Shown: positions 19,674-28,923 of the stretch, in pieces
How the letters are laid out: each line of letters starts with the position of its first letter
How positions within the stretch are numbered: the first letter of the stretch is position 1
Assembly: GCA_947492825.1 (NCBI GenBank)
Contig: CANLNT010000001.1
Location: 1,798,001-1,862,000 of the forward strand
DNA length: 64,000 nt
Source: an uncultured Paracoccaceae bacterium
GTDB taxonomy: Bacteria > Pseudomonadota > Alphaproteobacteria > Rhodobacterales > Rhodobacteraceae
Direction: 5' to 3'
Made by a program: the position numbers and the translations under genes
The notes under the pieces: generated by a model
The model's input: only the letters and a program-made list of their open reading frames with translations
Databases searched by the model: none
What the model was told of the DNA's origin: nothing

Positions 19674-21776
19674 ATGACCTCTTCCACAAACAGACAACGC
19701 CTTGAAAACAAATGGGATGATGCCCGCGCCAGCAAGATGAGCGAGTCTGAGAAGCTGCTATATCGGTCAAATCTTTTGGGGTCTGATAAGAGAATCACCA
19801 ACTACGGCGGCGGCAATACCTCTGCAAAAGTCATGGAAGATGATCCGTTGACCGGCGATAAAACGGAAGTGTTGTGGGTAAAAGGATCGGGTGGCGACGT
19901 TGGCTCGATCAAGATGGACGGGTTTTCGACGCTTTATATGGACAAGCTGAACGCGCTGCGGGGCCTTTATCGCGGGGTAGAGTTTGAGGACGAAATGGTC
20001 GCCTACCTCCCCCATTGCACGTTCAACCTGAACCCGCGTGCAGCATCTATCGACACGCCACTGCATGCTTATGTGCCTGCAAAACATGTCGATCATATGC
20101 ACCCCGATGCAATCATTGCAATCGCGGCCGCCAAGGACAGCAAGGCGCTGACGCAGCAGATCTTCGGGGACAGCATCGGCTGGTTGCCCTGGAAGAAACC
20201 GGGTTACGAATTGGGCCTTTGGCTGTCTGACTTTTGTGAAAAGAACCCGGATGCAAAGGGCGTTGTCCTTGAAAGCCACGGCCTGTTCACCTGGGCCGAT
20301 GATGCAAAGGACTGCTATGAACTGACGCTGCATGTGATTCAGACGGCGATGGATTGGTTCGCCAAGGAAACGGCTGACAAGGCTGCGTTCGGCGGCGCCG
20401 TTCACCAAAGCCTTGATGCCCAAGCACGTCGCGCCACCGCAGCTCGCCTGATGCCGGCCATCCGCGGGTATGTATCCGGCCAGCAGCATATGGTCGGCCA
20501 TTTTACCGACAGCGACGCCGTGCTGGAATTCGTCAACGCCAAAGATATGGAACGGCTTGCCGCACTTGGCACCTCCTGCCCGGATCACTTTCTGCGCACG
20601 AAAATCTGTCCGCTCGTCGTCGATTTCGATCCTGCAAACCCGGACGTCGATGCCACCATTGCGGGCCTCGACGCGGCCATCGCTGACTACCGTGTCGGCT
20701 ATCAGGCCTATTATGATCGCTGCAAACATGACGACAGCCCTGCCATTCGTGACCCGAATGCTGTTGTCTATCTGATCCCCGGTGTCGGCATGATCACCTT
20801 TGCCAAGGACAAGGCGACGGCCCGCATTTCCGGTGAATTCTACGTCAACGCCATCAACGTGATGCGCGGTGCCGATGCCGTGTCCGAATACCAGGGCCTG
20901 CCAGAGCAGGAAGCCTTTGACATCGAATACTGGCTTCTGGAAGAGGCCAAGTTGCAGCGCATGCCTGCGCCAAAGTCCTTGGCCGGTCGCGTGGCCTTGG
21001 TCACCGGCGGTGCTGGTGGCATCGGGGCCGCCACCGCAGAACGGTACCTGCGCGAAGGGGCCTGTGTGATGCTGGCTGACATTGACGATGCCGCCCTTGC
21101 CGAGACGCTCGAAGGTCTGAGCGCGAAATACTCTGCGGATGTGGTGCGCACGGTCAACATGAACGTCACCAACGAAGACGCCGTCGCTGCGGCCTATCAT
21201 GATGTCGCGGCAGAGTTTGGTGGTGTCGATATCCTTGTGTCCAATGCCGGCATCGCAAGTTCCGCCCCGATCGAAGACACCTCTCTTGATCTGTGGAACA
21301 AGAACATGTCGATCCTTTCGACCGGCTATTTCCTTGTCAGCCGTGAAGCGTTCAAACTGTTCAAGGTTCAGAACATGGGCGGCGCTGTTGTCTTCGTGGC
21401 CTCCAAGAATGGTCTTGCCGCATCTCCAAATGCATCGGCCTATTGCACAGCCAAAGCGTCAGAGCTCCACCTTGCACGGTGCCTTGCCCTCGAAGGCGCA
21501 CCGATGGGTGTCCGGGTGAACGTTGTGAACCCGGATGCAGTGCTGAAAGGGTCCAAGATCTGGCAAGGTGAATGGCTGGACCAACGGGCTGGCACCTACG
21601 GGACTGACAAAGACGGACTTGAAGAAATGTACCGGGACCGCTCTATGCTGAAACGCTCTGTGCTGCCCGAAGACATCGCAGAGGCCGCGTATTTCCTTGC
21701 ATCCGATCTTTCGGCCAAATCGACAGGCAACATCATCAACGTTGACGCCGGCAACAAAGAAGCGTTCACGCGATAA
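19674..21776 (+). CDS. rhaD: bifunctional rhamnulose-1-phosphate aldolase / short-chain dehydrogenase
   Basis: 700 residues, two domains. Residues about 30-400 are a class II aldolase/adducin domain with a probable zinc site in KHVDHMHPDAI. Residues about 435-700 are an SDR domain with TGGAGGIG, NAGIAS and the catalytic YCTAK. It cleaves rhamnulose-1-phosphate to DHAP and L-lactaldehyde, and the SDR half probably oxidises or reduces the lactaldehyde. The length and fusion are typical of Rhizobium-type RhaD. It is the first gene of the divergent catabolic unit and is followed by rhaI. Confidence 0.92.
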   Translation: MTSSTNRQRLENKWDDARASKMSESEKLLYRSNLLGSDKRITNYGGGNTSAKVMEDDPLTGDKTEVLWVKGSGGDVGSIKMDGFSTLYMDKLNALRGLYRGVEFEDEMVAYLPHCTFNLNPRAASIDTPLHAYVPAKHVDHMHPDAIIAIAAAKDSKALTQQIFGDSIGWLPWKKPGYELGLWLSDFCEKNPDAKGVVLESHGLFTWADDAKDCYELTLHVIQTAMDWFAKETADKAAFGGAVHQSLDAQARRATAARLMPAIRGYVSGQQHMVGHFTDSDAVLEFVNAKDMERLAALGTSCPDHFLRTKICPLVVDFDPANPDVDATIAGLDAAIADYRVGYQAYYDRCKHDDSPAIRDPNAVVYLIPGVGMITFAKDKATARISGEFYVNAINVMRGADAVSEYQGLPEQEAFDIEYWLLEEAKLQRMPAPKSLAGRVALVTGGAGGIGAATAERYLREGACVMLADIDDAALAETLEGLSAKYSADVVRTVNMNVTNEDAVAAAYHDVAAEFGGVDILVSNAGIASSAPIEDTSLDLWNKNMSILSTGYFLVSREAFKLFKVQNMGGAVVFVASKNGLAASPNASAYCTAKASELHLARCLALEGAPMGVRVNVVNPDAVLKGSKIWQGEWLDQRAGTYGTDKDGLEEMYRDRSMLKRSVLPEDIAEAAYFLASDLSAKSTGNIINVDAGNKEAFTR

Positions 21777-21796
21777 GTGTTCGAGGGAGGAACGAC

Positions 21797-23035
21797 ATGA
21801 GCTATGAGAGCGCAAAAAACGTCTTTGCAGACTGGGGCGTAGATACAGAGGCCGCCCTGAACCGGTTGACCGACATCCCGATCTCCATGCACTGCTGGCA
21901 AGGCGATGACGTTGTTGGATTTGAAGCCAAAACCGGCAGTTCAGGCGGCGGCATTCAGGCCACGGGCAACCACCCTGGCCGCGCCCGCACGCCGGATGAG
22001 CTGCGCGCAGACCTGGAGTTTTCCTACGGACAAATCCCCGGAAATCACCGGCTCAACCTGCACGCCTGCTATCTTGATACCGACCAGAACCCTGACCGGG
22101 ACGAGATAGAGTACAGCCATTTTGCCCCTTGGGTTGATTGGGCAAAAGACCAGGGCCTTGGCCTTGATTTCAACCCGACGTTCTTTGCCCACGCCAAGGC
22201 CGACGACAATCTGACACTCAGCCACCCCGATCAGGGGATTCGCGATTTCTGGATCGAGCATGGCAAACGCTCACGCGACATCGCGGCACAGATGGGTGCG
22301 GCGCTCGGCTCGCCGGTTGTGAACAACATCTGGGTGCCTGACGGCTACAAGGACACGCCCGTTGACCGTATGGCCCCCCGCAAACGTTTGGAAAACTCGC
22401 TCGACGCGATGATGGCCAGCCAACACGACAAAGCCCAGATGCTGGATGCGGTCGAAAGCAAGCTTTTCGGGATCGGTGTTGAGGCCTGCACAATTGGCAG
22501 CCACGAATTCTATATGGGCTACGCGATCCGCAAGGGTACCTTGTTATGTCTCGACATGGGGCATTTCCACCCGACCGAAAACGTCGCAGACAAACTCAGC
22601 TCGGTTTCCCTGTCGGTCGATGAAATCCTGCTTCACGTCAGCCGCCCCATGCGTTGGGATAGTGACCACGTGATCCTGCTGGACGACGCAATCATGCAGA
22701 TGGCACAGGAGCTTGTCAGCGCCGATCTGTTGGGCCGCACCCACATTGGCCTCGACTTCTTCGATGCCACGATCAGCCGGACAGCCGCTTGGGTGATCGG
22801 AACACGAAATATGCAAAAAGCGTTGCTCCGTGCGCTTCTGGCCCCCTGGTCAAGCTTGAAGTCGGCAGAAAACAACCTTGACTACACATCCCGTCTGGTT
22901 GTCACCGAAGAAATCAAGGATCTGCCGTACGCAGCCGTCTGGGCCGAATTCTGCAACCGGATGGACGTCGCAAGTGGCCAAGCTCTTGTTTCAGATCTCA
23001 ATCGGTATCAGGAAAGTGTCGCAGGTCGCGGCTGA
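21797..23035 (+). CDS. rhaI: L-rhamnose isomerase (Rhizobium type)
   Basis: 412 residues. It carries the RhaI conserved blocks HCWQGDDVVGFE, NLHACYLDT, GIGVEACTIGSHEFYMGY and LCLDMGHFHPTENVADK, whose His, Glu and Asp residues bind the metals. It interconverts L-rhamnose and L-rhamnulose. It starts 20 bases after rhaD with a strong GAGGGAGGAACG ribosome site. Downstream it faces the convergent desaturase gene; no clear terminator was seen in the 60-base gap. Confidence 0.94.
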   Translation: MSYESAKNVFADWGVDTEAALNRLTDIPISMHCWQGDDVVGFEAKTGSSGGGIQATGNHPGRARTPDELRADLEFSYGQIPGNHRLNLHACYLDTDQNPDRDEIEYSHFAPWVDWAKDQGLGLDFNPTFFAHAKADDNLTLSHPDQGIRDFWIEHGKRSRDIAAQMGAALGSPVVNNIWVPDGYKDTPVDRMAPRKRLENSLDAMMASQHDKAQMLDAVESKLFGIGVEACTIGSHEFYMGYAIRKGTLLCLDMGHFHPTENVADKLSSVSLSVDEILLHVSRPMRWDSDHVILLDDAIMQMAQELVSADLLGRTHIGLDFFDATISRTAAWVIGTRNMQKALLRALLAPWSSLKSAENNLDYTSRLVVTEEIKDLPYAAVWAEFCNRMDVASGQALVSDLNRYQESVAGRG

Positions 23036-23094
23036 ACTCGCTCTGGTGACCGCCTCCGGGCGCGGGCAAATCCACCACGGTCAAAGATGGCCCA

Positions 23095-24072
23095 TCAGCC
23101 CATGATCCGTTTGCGCCGTTCTTGCATTTTCGCGTTTGCGGTGACCGTTCCATCATGGAAAGAGCCGAACCACTTGTCCCACGGAATTTCCAGACTGCCG
23201 TAGTTACACTCGAAATAGCGGTGATGCATCTGGTGATGAAACGTGCCCAGGGCCAGTCGGTTCTTGTCGCCAACAAGCAACCCCTGAAAACCCGTATGCG
23301 TGGTGATGGCCGTCAGGAAATAATACTGCAGATGGAATAGAATATGCACCGGGTGCGCCCCGATGATAAGATGCACAAAGACAGAGCCAAGGAAGATGAA
23401 CTGCTCTGCCGGGTGCATCGACATGCCCGACCACGGCCCGACATTGATGTTGCGATGATGAAGCGCGTGCACATGCTTGTACAAAAACGGGATGTGAAGT
23501 GCGCGGTGGATCACGTAGAAATAGAAGCTTTCCCAAATGGGGATCAGAAAGAAGATCGCCACAAACCAGATCGGATCAGCCTGAAACGTGATCAGGCGGA
23601 TGTGTCCATTGGCCAGTGCCCAAAACAGCAAAACCTCAAAAGCGGTCCAGATCAGAACACCGCTACCGAGGGTCCAGAACATGTTGTCCCGCACCTGGCC
23701 GCCTAGCGTGAATTGCCGCCCCTTGACCATCAGCGGGCGCGGATCAAACTTTAGCTTCTGGCCCTGTGCAGAGTAGGTGTAGAACCACAAATGCAGCGAA
23801 CCTGCGACAAGCAGTGTCAGCACGATATTGCGGGCGTACATCTGCGCCATCCAGCTGAATTCGAAATTCTGCGCGGCCTCCAAAGGCGGCTGGAACCAAA
23901 TGTAGCAGGCAAAGGCGATGCCAACGATGATCAGCTTTTCGGTGATAAGAAACCATGAATTCCAGACCCATTTCACCATCTCGCGCGGATTAAGCGGCCA
24001 GATGAAAAAGGGTGACGTCTTGATAGGAACATCCGGCAGATGGTTCCATCCTTTGAGTTGTTCTTCTGACAT
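23095..24072 (-). CDS. sterol desaturase / fatty acid hydroxylase-family membrane protein
   Basis: About 325 residues (ATG at 24072; an ATG at 24090 is possible). It has four or more hydrophobic segments and the three His clusters of the membrane di-iron oxygenase family: HRALH, HVHALHHRN and HHQMHHRYF. It would hydroxylate or desaturate a lipid-type substrate at the inner membrane. In Rhodobacteraceae, relatives of this kind are often single genes. It is not obviously tied to rhamnose or corrinoid genes. The substrate is unknown. Confidence 0.82.
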   Translation of the reverse strand: MSEEQLKGWNHLPDVPIKTSPFFIWPLNPREMVKWVWNSWFLITEKLIIVGIAFACYIWFQPPLEAAQNFEFSWMAQMYARNIVLTLLVAGSLHLWFYTYSAQGQKLKFDPRPLMVKGRQFTLGGQVRDNMFWTLGSGVLIWTAFEVLLFWALANGHIRLITFQADPIWFVAIFFLIPIWESFYFYVIHRALHIPFLYKHVHALHHRNINVGPWSGMSMHPAEQFIFLGSVFVHLIIGAHPVHILFHLQYYFLTAITTHTGFQGLLVGDKNRLALGTFHHQMHHRYFECNYGSLEIPWDKWFGSFHDGTVTANAKMQERRKRIMG

Positions 24073-24200
24073 CCCGCCACTCTCTCTCATTGTCGCGGGG
24101 CCAGACTGACATCAGCCACGTCCCGCAACAAACAGAATTCACCAATGATCCAAATCGGAAATGCAGCCTGGGCCGGGATCGTGAATGCCAACAGGATGCT

Positions 24201-25259
24201 TCACACCACAGATCTTCGTCGCCCCAGTAGCCAGACAAAGAACACCCCGCCCACGAGTCCTGTGACGATGCCGATTGGCATATCTTCCGGTGCCATGACC
24301 TTGCGGGCCGTGATGTCCGCCCACAGCAGAAAGACCGCCCCGATAAGGGCTGAGCCGGGCAAGACACGCGCGTAATCACCGCCAACCAGCATGCGCACGA
24401 CATGGGGCACCATCAGGCCAACAAAACCAATGATGCCAGAGAACGCGACCATGACCCCGGTGATCAAAGCCCCCACGACAAAGACGGATAACCGAAATCG
24501 CGCAACCGGAATACCAAGGGTTGATGCCGTCTCGTCCCCCACTGTCATTGCATTCAGGTCTTGGGCTTTCCACATCAGCCATCCGGCGCAGATGACCAGA
24601 ATGACCAGCGGATAGATCAACTGGCTCCACTGCGCGAGGCCAAGCCCCCCCAACATCCAGAAAACCACGATATGGGTGGCCTTGGGATCAGCCAGAAAGA
24701 TCAGTACATTGGCGCAGGCCATGATGATGAACGACACGGCCACGCCCGCCAACACAAGCCGGTCAGCACTTGTGGCATCCGCAAGTCGTGACACACCCAG
24801 CACGATGAGTGTCGCGCCAAGTGCCCCCGCGAAAGCCAGCAGCGGCACGGTCAACAAGCCAATGAACAAGCCGGTATGCAGCAGCGCGAGGATTGCGCCA
24901 AACGCGCCACCCGACGAAATCCCCAAAAGGTGCGGATCAGCCAATGGGTTGCGGGTAACGGCCTGCAGGCTTGCGCCAACCATCGCCAGCCCGGCCCCGA
25001 CCATCATCGCAAGAAGGGCGCGTGGAAACCGGATTTCCCAGACAATGGCCTCCCGGCTTTGTGACCATGTTTGCTCGATCAGGCCCGGCGCAACCTTGTT
25101 GCCAATGACGCCCCAGACCGTCGTCAGCGGGACCGGGACAGCACCAACTGAGATCGCAAGTGAAAGCGAGATCACCAGCAGAACCACCCCACCCAAAAGG
25201 AATGCGGTCATCCCGCTTGGATGTCGGACGGTGGCTTGCGTCTCTGTGACCTCGCTCAT
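24201..25259 (-). CDS. FecCD/BtuC-type ABC transporter permease
   Basis: 352 residues with about ten hydrophobic segments. Family motifs include RFPRALLAMMVGAGLAMVGA, NPLADPHLLGISSGGAFGA and the ATPase-coupling loop near GFVGLMVPHVVRMLVG. It imports an iron-siderophore or corrinoid substrate. It is the last gene of the unit that begins at the cobalamin riboswitch, so a corrinoid is the likely cargo. It lies 4 bases after the binding-protein gene. Confidence 0.9.
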   Translation of the reverse strand: MSEVTETQATVRHPSGMTAFLLGGVVLLVISLSLAISVGAVPVPLTTVWGVIGNKVAPGLIEQTWSQSREAIVWEIRFPRALLAMMVGAGLAMVGASLQAVTRNPLADPHLLGISSGGAFGAILALLHTGLFIGLLTVPLLAFAGALGATLIVLGVSRLADATSADRLVLAGVAVSFIIMACANVLIFLADPKATHIVVFWMLGGLGLAQWSQLIYPLVILVICAGWLMWKAQDLNAMTVGDETASTLGIPVARFRLSVFVVGALITGVMVAFSGIIGFVGLMVPHVVRMLVGGDYARVLPGSALIGAVFLLWADITARKVMAPEDMPIGIVTGLVGGVFFVWLLGRRRSVV

Positions 25260-25263
25260 CTGC

Positions 25264-26199
25264 TCAATTCGCCCAGAAGGCTTCTGCCAAGGTCTTGATC
25301 GCTTGAATGTTGCGCGGACCGGGTGTCGCCTCTACGTATTCCAAGGTCACGAAGCGGTCGTTCTTGACCGCGTCCAGATCGGCGAACGCCGGATTTGACA
25401 TCATGAATGCGCGCTTTTGTACGGCGGTCACTTCGCCATAGTTCACAATCATGATGACTTCGGGATTGCGTTCAACGACCTCTTCCCACGTCACTGTTGC
25501 CCAGCTTTTCTCAAAATCATCCATGATGTTGACGCCGCCTGCAGCCTCAATCAGTGCGGTGGGCATGGCGTAGCGACCAGCGGTGAATGGCGTGTCTTCC
25601 CCGCTGTCATAGACGAACACACGCAAAGGCTCACCGGTTTCCAACTCATCCGTAAGGGCAGCAAGTTCTGCCCGATAGCCGTCCACCAGTTCGGCGGCCC
25701 TGTCTTCGATATCAAAGATCGCACCAAGGTTCATCAGGTCAGCGTACATCATGTCGATGCTGGCCTTTTCGGTTTCCATGATGTGGGCGCAGGACTCAGT
25801 CAGTTCGTAAACCTGAATGCCAAACGGCTCCAATGTTTCTGGCGTGACCTCGCCGCCCACCTTCATGCCGTAGTTCCACCCCGCGAAGAAAAAGTCAGCG
25901 TCCGCACCTACGATGACCTCTTTCGACGGATATTTCGCGGACAACTCGGGCAATTGCGCGACACCGGCGCGCATCTCTTCGTCCAACGTCTTCCAGCCGG
26001 AAATGCCCGTATAACCGACCATCCGGTCTGCCAGACCCAGCACCAGCATCATTTCTGTCAGGTTGACGTCGTTTGAAACCGCGCGCTCTGGTGGTGCGTC
26101 GAAATTCACGGTGCGGTCGCAGCTTTGGACGGCCGTTTCCGCAGCGGCAGTGCTTGCTGTGACCATCAAGATTGCTGAGCTCACGAGGAGTGCCTTCAC
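25264..26199 (-). CDS. ABC transporter substrate-binding protein (corrinoid or iron-complex class)
   Basis: 311 residues with a Sec signal peptide (LLVSSAILMVTASTAAAE). The mature part follows the periplasmic binding protein type III pattern: RAVSNDVNLTEMMLVLGLADRMVGYTG, then a helical linker, then GGVNIMDDFEKSWATVTWEEVVERNPEVIMI. Its start overlaps the ATPase gene stop by 4 bases. Riboswitch control upstream suggests a corrinoid ligand (BtuF-like), but an iron chelate cannot be excluded from sequence alone. Confidence 0.87.
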   Translation of the reverse strand: MKALLVSSAILMVTASTAAAETAVQSCDRTVNFDAPPERAVSNDVNLTEMMLVLGLADRMVGYTGISGWKTLDEEMRAGVAQLPELSAKYPSKEVIVGADADFFFAGWNYGMKVGGEVTPETLEPFGIQVYELTESCAHIMETEKASIDMMYADLMNLGAIFDIEDRAAELVDGYRAELAALTDELETGEPLRVFVYDSGEDTPFTAGRYAMPTALIEAAGGVNIMDDFEKSWATVTWEEVVERNPEVIMIVNYGEVTAVQKRAFMMSNPAFADLDAVKNDRFVTLEYVEATPGPRNIQAIKTLAEAFWAN

Positions 26200-26996
26200 G
26201 TGGATGTTCCTTTGTTATGAAGGTGAAATGTAAGGTGGCCGGTGTCGCTTTTGGAAAGCTGTTCACGTTGGGCGATGACTTGGAATGCGTCAGAGACAGC
26301 CGCTTCTGACAGCACCCGATCCGGGGGGCCAAACCCGATGGTGTGACCGGATTGAAGGAGCAGAACATCGTCGCAAACCCCTGCTGCGAGGTTCAGATCA
26401 TGCAGAGATGTGACAATGGTCAGCGGCAGGGTGCGGATAAGGTCAAGCACCTCCAACTGGTGTCGGATATCCAGATGGTTGGTCGGTTCATCCAGGATCA
26501 AAATGCGCGGTTCCTGTGCCAATGCGCGGGCAACCATCACCCTCTGGCGTTCTCCGCCTGACAAGGTGCCCAGATGGCGATGGGCCAAACCGTGCAGGTC
26601 CAAGCGGCCCAATGCACCATCAACAATGGCCTTATCTCTGGATCCTGCGTTTCCGCCGAACCCGCGCCGGTACGGCGTGCGGCCCAAGGCTACGATCTCT
26701 CCTACTGTCAAAGCAAAGTCGCTGGGCTGCTCTTGCAAGACGGCCGCAACGCGCTGTGCTACTGCACGTGCCGACAGGGTCCAGATGTCATCTCCATCAA
26801 CATGCACAGTTCCGGTCATCGGTCGGTGAAACCGGTAAAGCAGACGTAGCAGCGTTGTTTTTCCGGCTCCGTTCGGACCAACGATCCCCAGAACCCGTCC
26901 GGCCTCTACCATGAAACTGGTGGGCTGCAGCAGCGTTCCAGCACCACGTCCTGGCGACCAAGACAGGTCCTGCACTCTGAGGGTCGCAGCACTCAC
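26196..26996 (-). CDS. ABC transporter ATP-binding protein (BtuD/FecE-like)
   Basis: 266 residues. Walker A GPNGAGKTTLLRLL, signature LSGGERQRVMVARALAQEP, Walker B ILILDEPTNHLDI and H-loop TSLHDLNLA are all intact. It partners with the FecCD-type permease and the binding protein downstream. It overlaps the DUF1636 gene and the binding-protein gene by 4 bases each, so the four genes form one translationally coupled unit. Confidence 0.92.
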   Translation of the reverse strand: MSAATLRVQDLSWSPGRGAGTLLQPTSFMVEAGRVLGIVGPNGAGKTTLLRLLYRFHRPMTGTVHVDGDDIWTLSARAVAQRVAAVLQEQPSDFALTVGEIVALGRTPYRRGFGGNAGSRDKAIVDGALGRLDLHGLAHRHLGTLSGGERQRVMVARALAQEPRILILDEPTNHLDIRHQLEVLDLIRTLPLTIVTSLHDLNLAAGVCDDVLLLQSGHTIGFGPPDRVLSEAAVSDAFQVIAQREQLSKSDTGHLTFHLHNKGTST

Positions 26997-27388
26997 GATG
27001 CACGCGCCTCATTTTCCTCGATGACCATGATCGCGGCAGGCACACGGGCCAATGTCGACTTGCGCAGCTTTCCGGGGCGATCCACCGACGAACACCAGCC
27101 ATCGTGCAGATAGGCATATTGCTTGGCAAAGGTCACAAGGTCTTCGACATCGGTTGCAGGATCGATATCGCCAAAAAGATACGTCGCCTTTTTTGTGCCG
27201 TGATAGGCCACAGTGCAGGGGCGGTCACACCCCGCCATACAGGCCACGCCCGAAATCTCGAATGCCTCGGGAACTGCGTCCCCTGCATTGGCAATGGCCA
27301 GCCGCAGCTTTTCGATCAGCTCAAAGCCGGGGCGACATTCAGTGCCTTTGTGCCGACAGGATGTGCAAACTGTTATGCGATGATTCAT
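26993..27388 (-). CDS. DUF1636 family Cys-rich protein
   Basis: 131 residues. Four or more Cys in two clusters (CTSCRHKGTEC near the start, CMAGCDRPC in the middle) suggest a thioredoxin-like [2Fe-2S] or metal-binding fold. DUF1636 proteins are often linked to B12 or cobalt genes in alphaproteobacteria; that association is recalled knowledge, not tested here. It is the first gene after the cobalamin riboswitch and overlaps the ATPase gene. A role in corrinoid or cobalt handling is inferred. Confidence 0.8.
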   Translation of the reverse strand: MNHRITVCTSCRHKGTECRPGFELIEKLRLAIANAGDAVPEAFEISGVACMAGCDRPCTVAYHGTKKATYLFGDIDPATDVEDLVTFAKQYAYLHDGWCSSVDRPGKLRKSTLARVPAAIMVIEENEARAS

Positions 27389-27499
27389 CGGGCCCTCCGC
27401 CTCTCAGAAGGGCGAAGGAAGAACCACGTTGATGCCGGCAAAACCGATTGGCCATCATATGCTCCTGACCAGGCACCCCGCCTGCATCGTGTTGAAATG

Positions 27500-27520
27500 C
27501 CGGCATGCGATACATGCCGG
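27500..27520 (-). promoter_or_regulatory. hairpin just downstream of the riboswitch (expression platform candidate)
   Basis: CCGGCATG (27500-27507) and CATGCCGG (27513-27520) form a perfect 8-bp stem with a 5-base loop, right after the B12 box on the minus strand. No long T-run follows. It could be the switching element or a weak terminator controlling the DUF1636-ABC genes. Confidence 0.5.
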
Positions 27521-27700
27521 TGATGGCAGGTCTCCTGACTCGCGGGTCGCAGCTTCCCCGAACCTTCCCGGACATCTTGTCCAGTGGTCCATATCGGGGT
27601 CGCTCACCGCTCACAGTTGCGGGGGCAGTCACGGATTTGGTGCCTACTGGCTACGCCTCACCGTGTTCCCTTTTCATCTCATTTGCCTTTGGCAGTTGAG
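27521..27700 (-). ncRNA. cobalamin riboswitch
   Basis: Reading the minus strand gives the conserved elements in order: GGGAACACGGTGAGGCGTAGCC (around 27650-27675), the core GACTGCCCCCGCAACTGT (around 27610-27630), and the B12 box GTCAGGAGACCTGCC (27526-27540). This layout is diagnostic of the AdoCbl-binding leader. It should shut off the downstream DUF1636-ABC importer unit when cobalamin is plentiful. The 5' edge is approximate. Confidence 0.93.
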
Positions 27701-27948
27701 AACCATCGCCCAAAGCAAATCGCAAAGTCCAACCGCAGTCAATGACCGAACCATTCCAGTCGCAAATTTGGCCTGTCGGCTAACTTATGATTGTTCTGCA
27801 TTGCAAACTGAGAACGCGCGTTCGGCCGTGCTGGCCGCATATGCCAGCATAAGGTGATGCGCCCGACGCCTCGCATTTCTTGATTGGAATTCGACATCGG
27901 GGCGCCCCTGCCCTTGCGAAGCGGCGCCATGCAGAACCACTAGGCCGG
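27701..27948. other. spacer between riboswitch and iclR-type gene
   Basis: About 250 bases without a supported gene. It must hold the promoter of the riboswitch transcript; a TTGACT hexamer on the minus strand (complement of 27738-27743) with no good -10 is the only candidate I see. An open frame at 27739-27930 has no family features and was not called. Confidence 0.4.
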
Positions 27949-28704
27949 TTAGGCAGCACGCATGACCTTTTGCACCGACCGGGCAATCTTCCGAACCGCC
28001 ACCTCAATCATCGGTTTTTGTCTGATGAACCGCGACGTCGGGACCGGGACCGAAATAGCGTGCAGTTCATCGGAAAGATCGCGGAATGCAAATCCAACGG
28101 CAGAAATTCCGTCCGAATGCTCGTCATTGTCGTATGCAAGTCCGGTCTCGGTGACTTGATCCAGAATCTTCGCAAACGCGTCAACGTCGAAGCCACCGTC
28201 AGTCTGGGCTGCCTCTGTCTGCGCATGCTTCAGAGCTAGGTCGCGCGGTAACTCTGCAAGACAGGCGCGCCCATTCGCTGTCGTTGTCACAGGAAACACC
28301 TCCCCCACCGAGGACACGGTGCGCAGGCGATGTGTTCCGGGAACCTGGTCGATGAAGATCATTTTGTTGCCCCGCAAGACGGACAGATCAGAGGTTTCGC
28401 CTGTCGCCTGCGTCAATTCAGTCAAAAGCGGCCGACACAATTCAGCTGTGTTAAATCGGGCCGCTTCAGCCAATGCGCCCAACTCTGGGCCCAAGCGCAC
28501 GCCACCACCCGATGTGTTCGAGATCAACAGGCGTTCAACTTGCAGGGCCCCGACAATCCGCTGAACGGTCGAGCGCGGCAAACCGACCTCTGACGCGATC
28601 TGCCCAAGGCTCAATCCTTCAGGATGCTCTTTCAGGCTGCGCAATACTGTTGCTGCGCGTGAAATCACCTGAATTCCGCTTCTTGCGTTTTGACTTTCTT
28701 GCAT
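27949..28704 (-). CDS. IclR-family transcriptional regulator
   Basis: 251 residues. Winged helix-turn-helix with LSLGQIASEVGLPRSTVQRIVGALQ, then the IclR effector-binding domain with IDQVPGTHRLRTVSSVGEVFPVTTTANGRACLA. It is divergent from the catabolic run that starts at 28924 and probably regulates it. The two near-identical 20-bp elements in the shared region (28771-28790 and 28814-28833) are its likely operators. Confidence 0.93.
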   Translation of the reverse strand: MQESQNARSGIQVISRAATVLRSLKEHPEGLSLGQIASEVGLPRSTVQRIVGALQVERLLISNTSGGGVRLGPELGALAEAARFNTAELCRPLLTELTQATGETSDLSVLRGNKMIFIDQVPGTHRLRTVSSVGEVFPVTTTANGRACLAELPRDLALKHAQTEAAQTDGGFDVDAFAKILDQVTETGLAYDNDEHSDGISAVGFAFRDLSDELHAISVPVPTSRFIRQKPMIEVAVRKIARSVQKVMRAA

Positions 28705-28736
28705 TGCTCAAGGGCCTCCGCTGGTGCTGCTAGCAT

Positions 28737-28764
28737 CTCATACCGCTACAGCCGCGCCCGTCAA
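28737..28764 (-). promoter_or_regulatory. predicted sigma-70 promoter of the iclR-type gene
   Basis: On the minus strand: TTGACG (-35, complement of 28759-28764), a 16-base spacer, then TATGAG (-10, complement of 28737-28742), about 30 bases before the start codon. The first operator copy lies just upstream of the -35, compatible with autoregulation. Confidence 0.45.
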
Positions 28765-28770
28765 TACCAA

Positions 28771-28833
28771 ACCGCATTGCGGTACAAGTGATCTGCAATG
28801 CGATTTATTATTGACCGCAATGTGGTGCAAGTG
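28771..28833. promoter_or_regulatory. paired operator-like elements upstream of the catabolic run
   Basis: ACCGCATTGCGGTACAAGTG (28771-28790) and ACCGCAATGTGGTGCAAGTG (28814-28833) are two copies of one element, 43 bases apart. Each contains a palindrome, CCGCA-N-TGCGG, perfect in copy 1 and with one change in copy 2. Copy 2 sits between a TTGACC (28811-28816) and a poor -10 TACCAA (28834), where a bound IclR-type protein would block transcription. Confidence 0.6.
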
Positions 28834-28923
28834 TACCAAAAAGGAAGAATCGGGCTGGGTGGCCTAAGCAACAATTCAAACGCAACGCGCACCGCTTCGG
28901 CGGTGAACAGAGGACCTGTATCC

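Noticed and set aside
19767-21200. 477-residue frame antisense to rhaD
   Set aside because: Its translation has no family features and mirrors a well-conserved aldolase/SDR gene; it arises from GC-rich codon bias.
28798-28923. Longer start for the cyclase family protein
   Set aside because: It would place the second operator copy inside the coding region, and the ATG at 28924 has a proper ribosome site.
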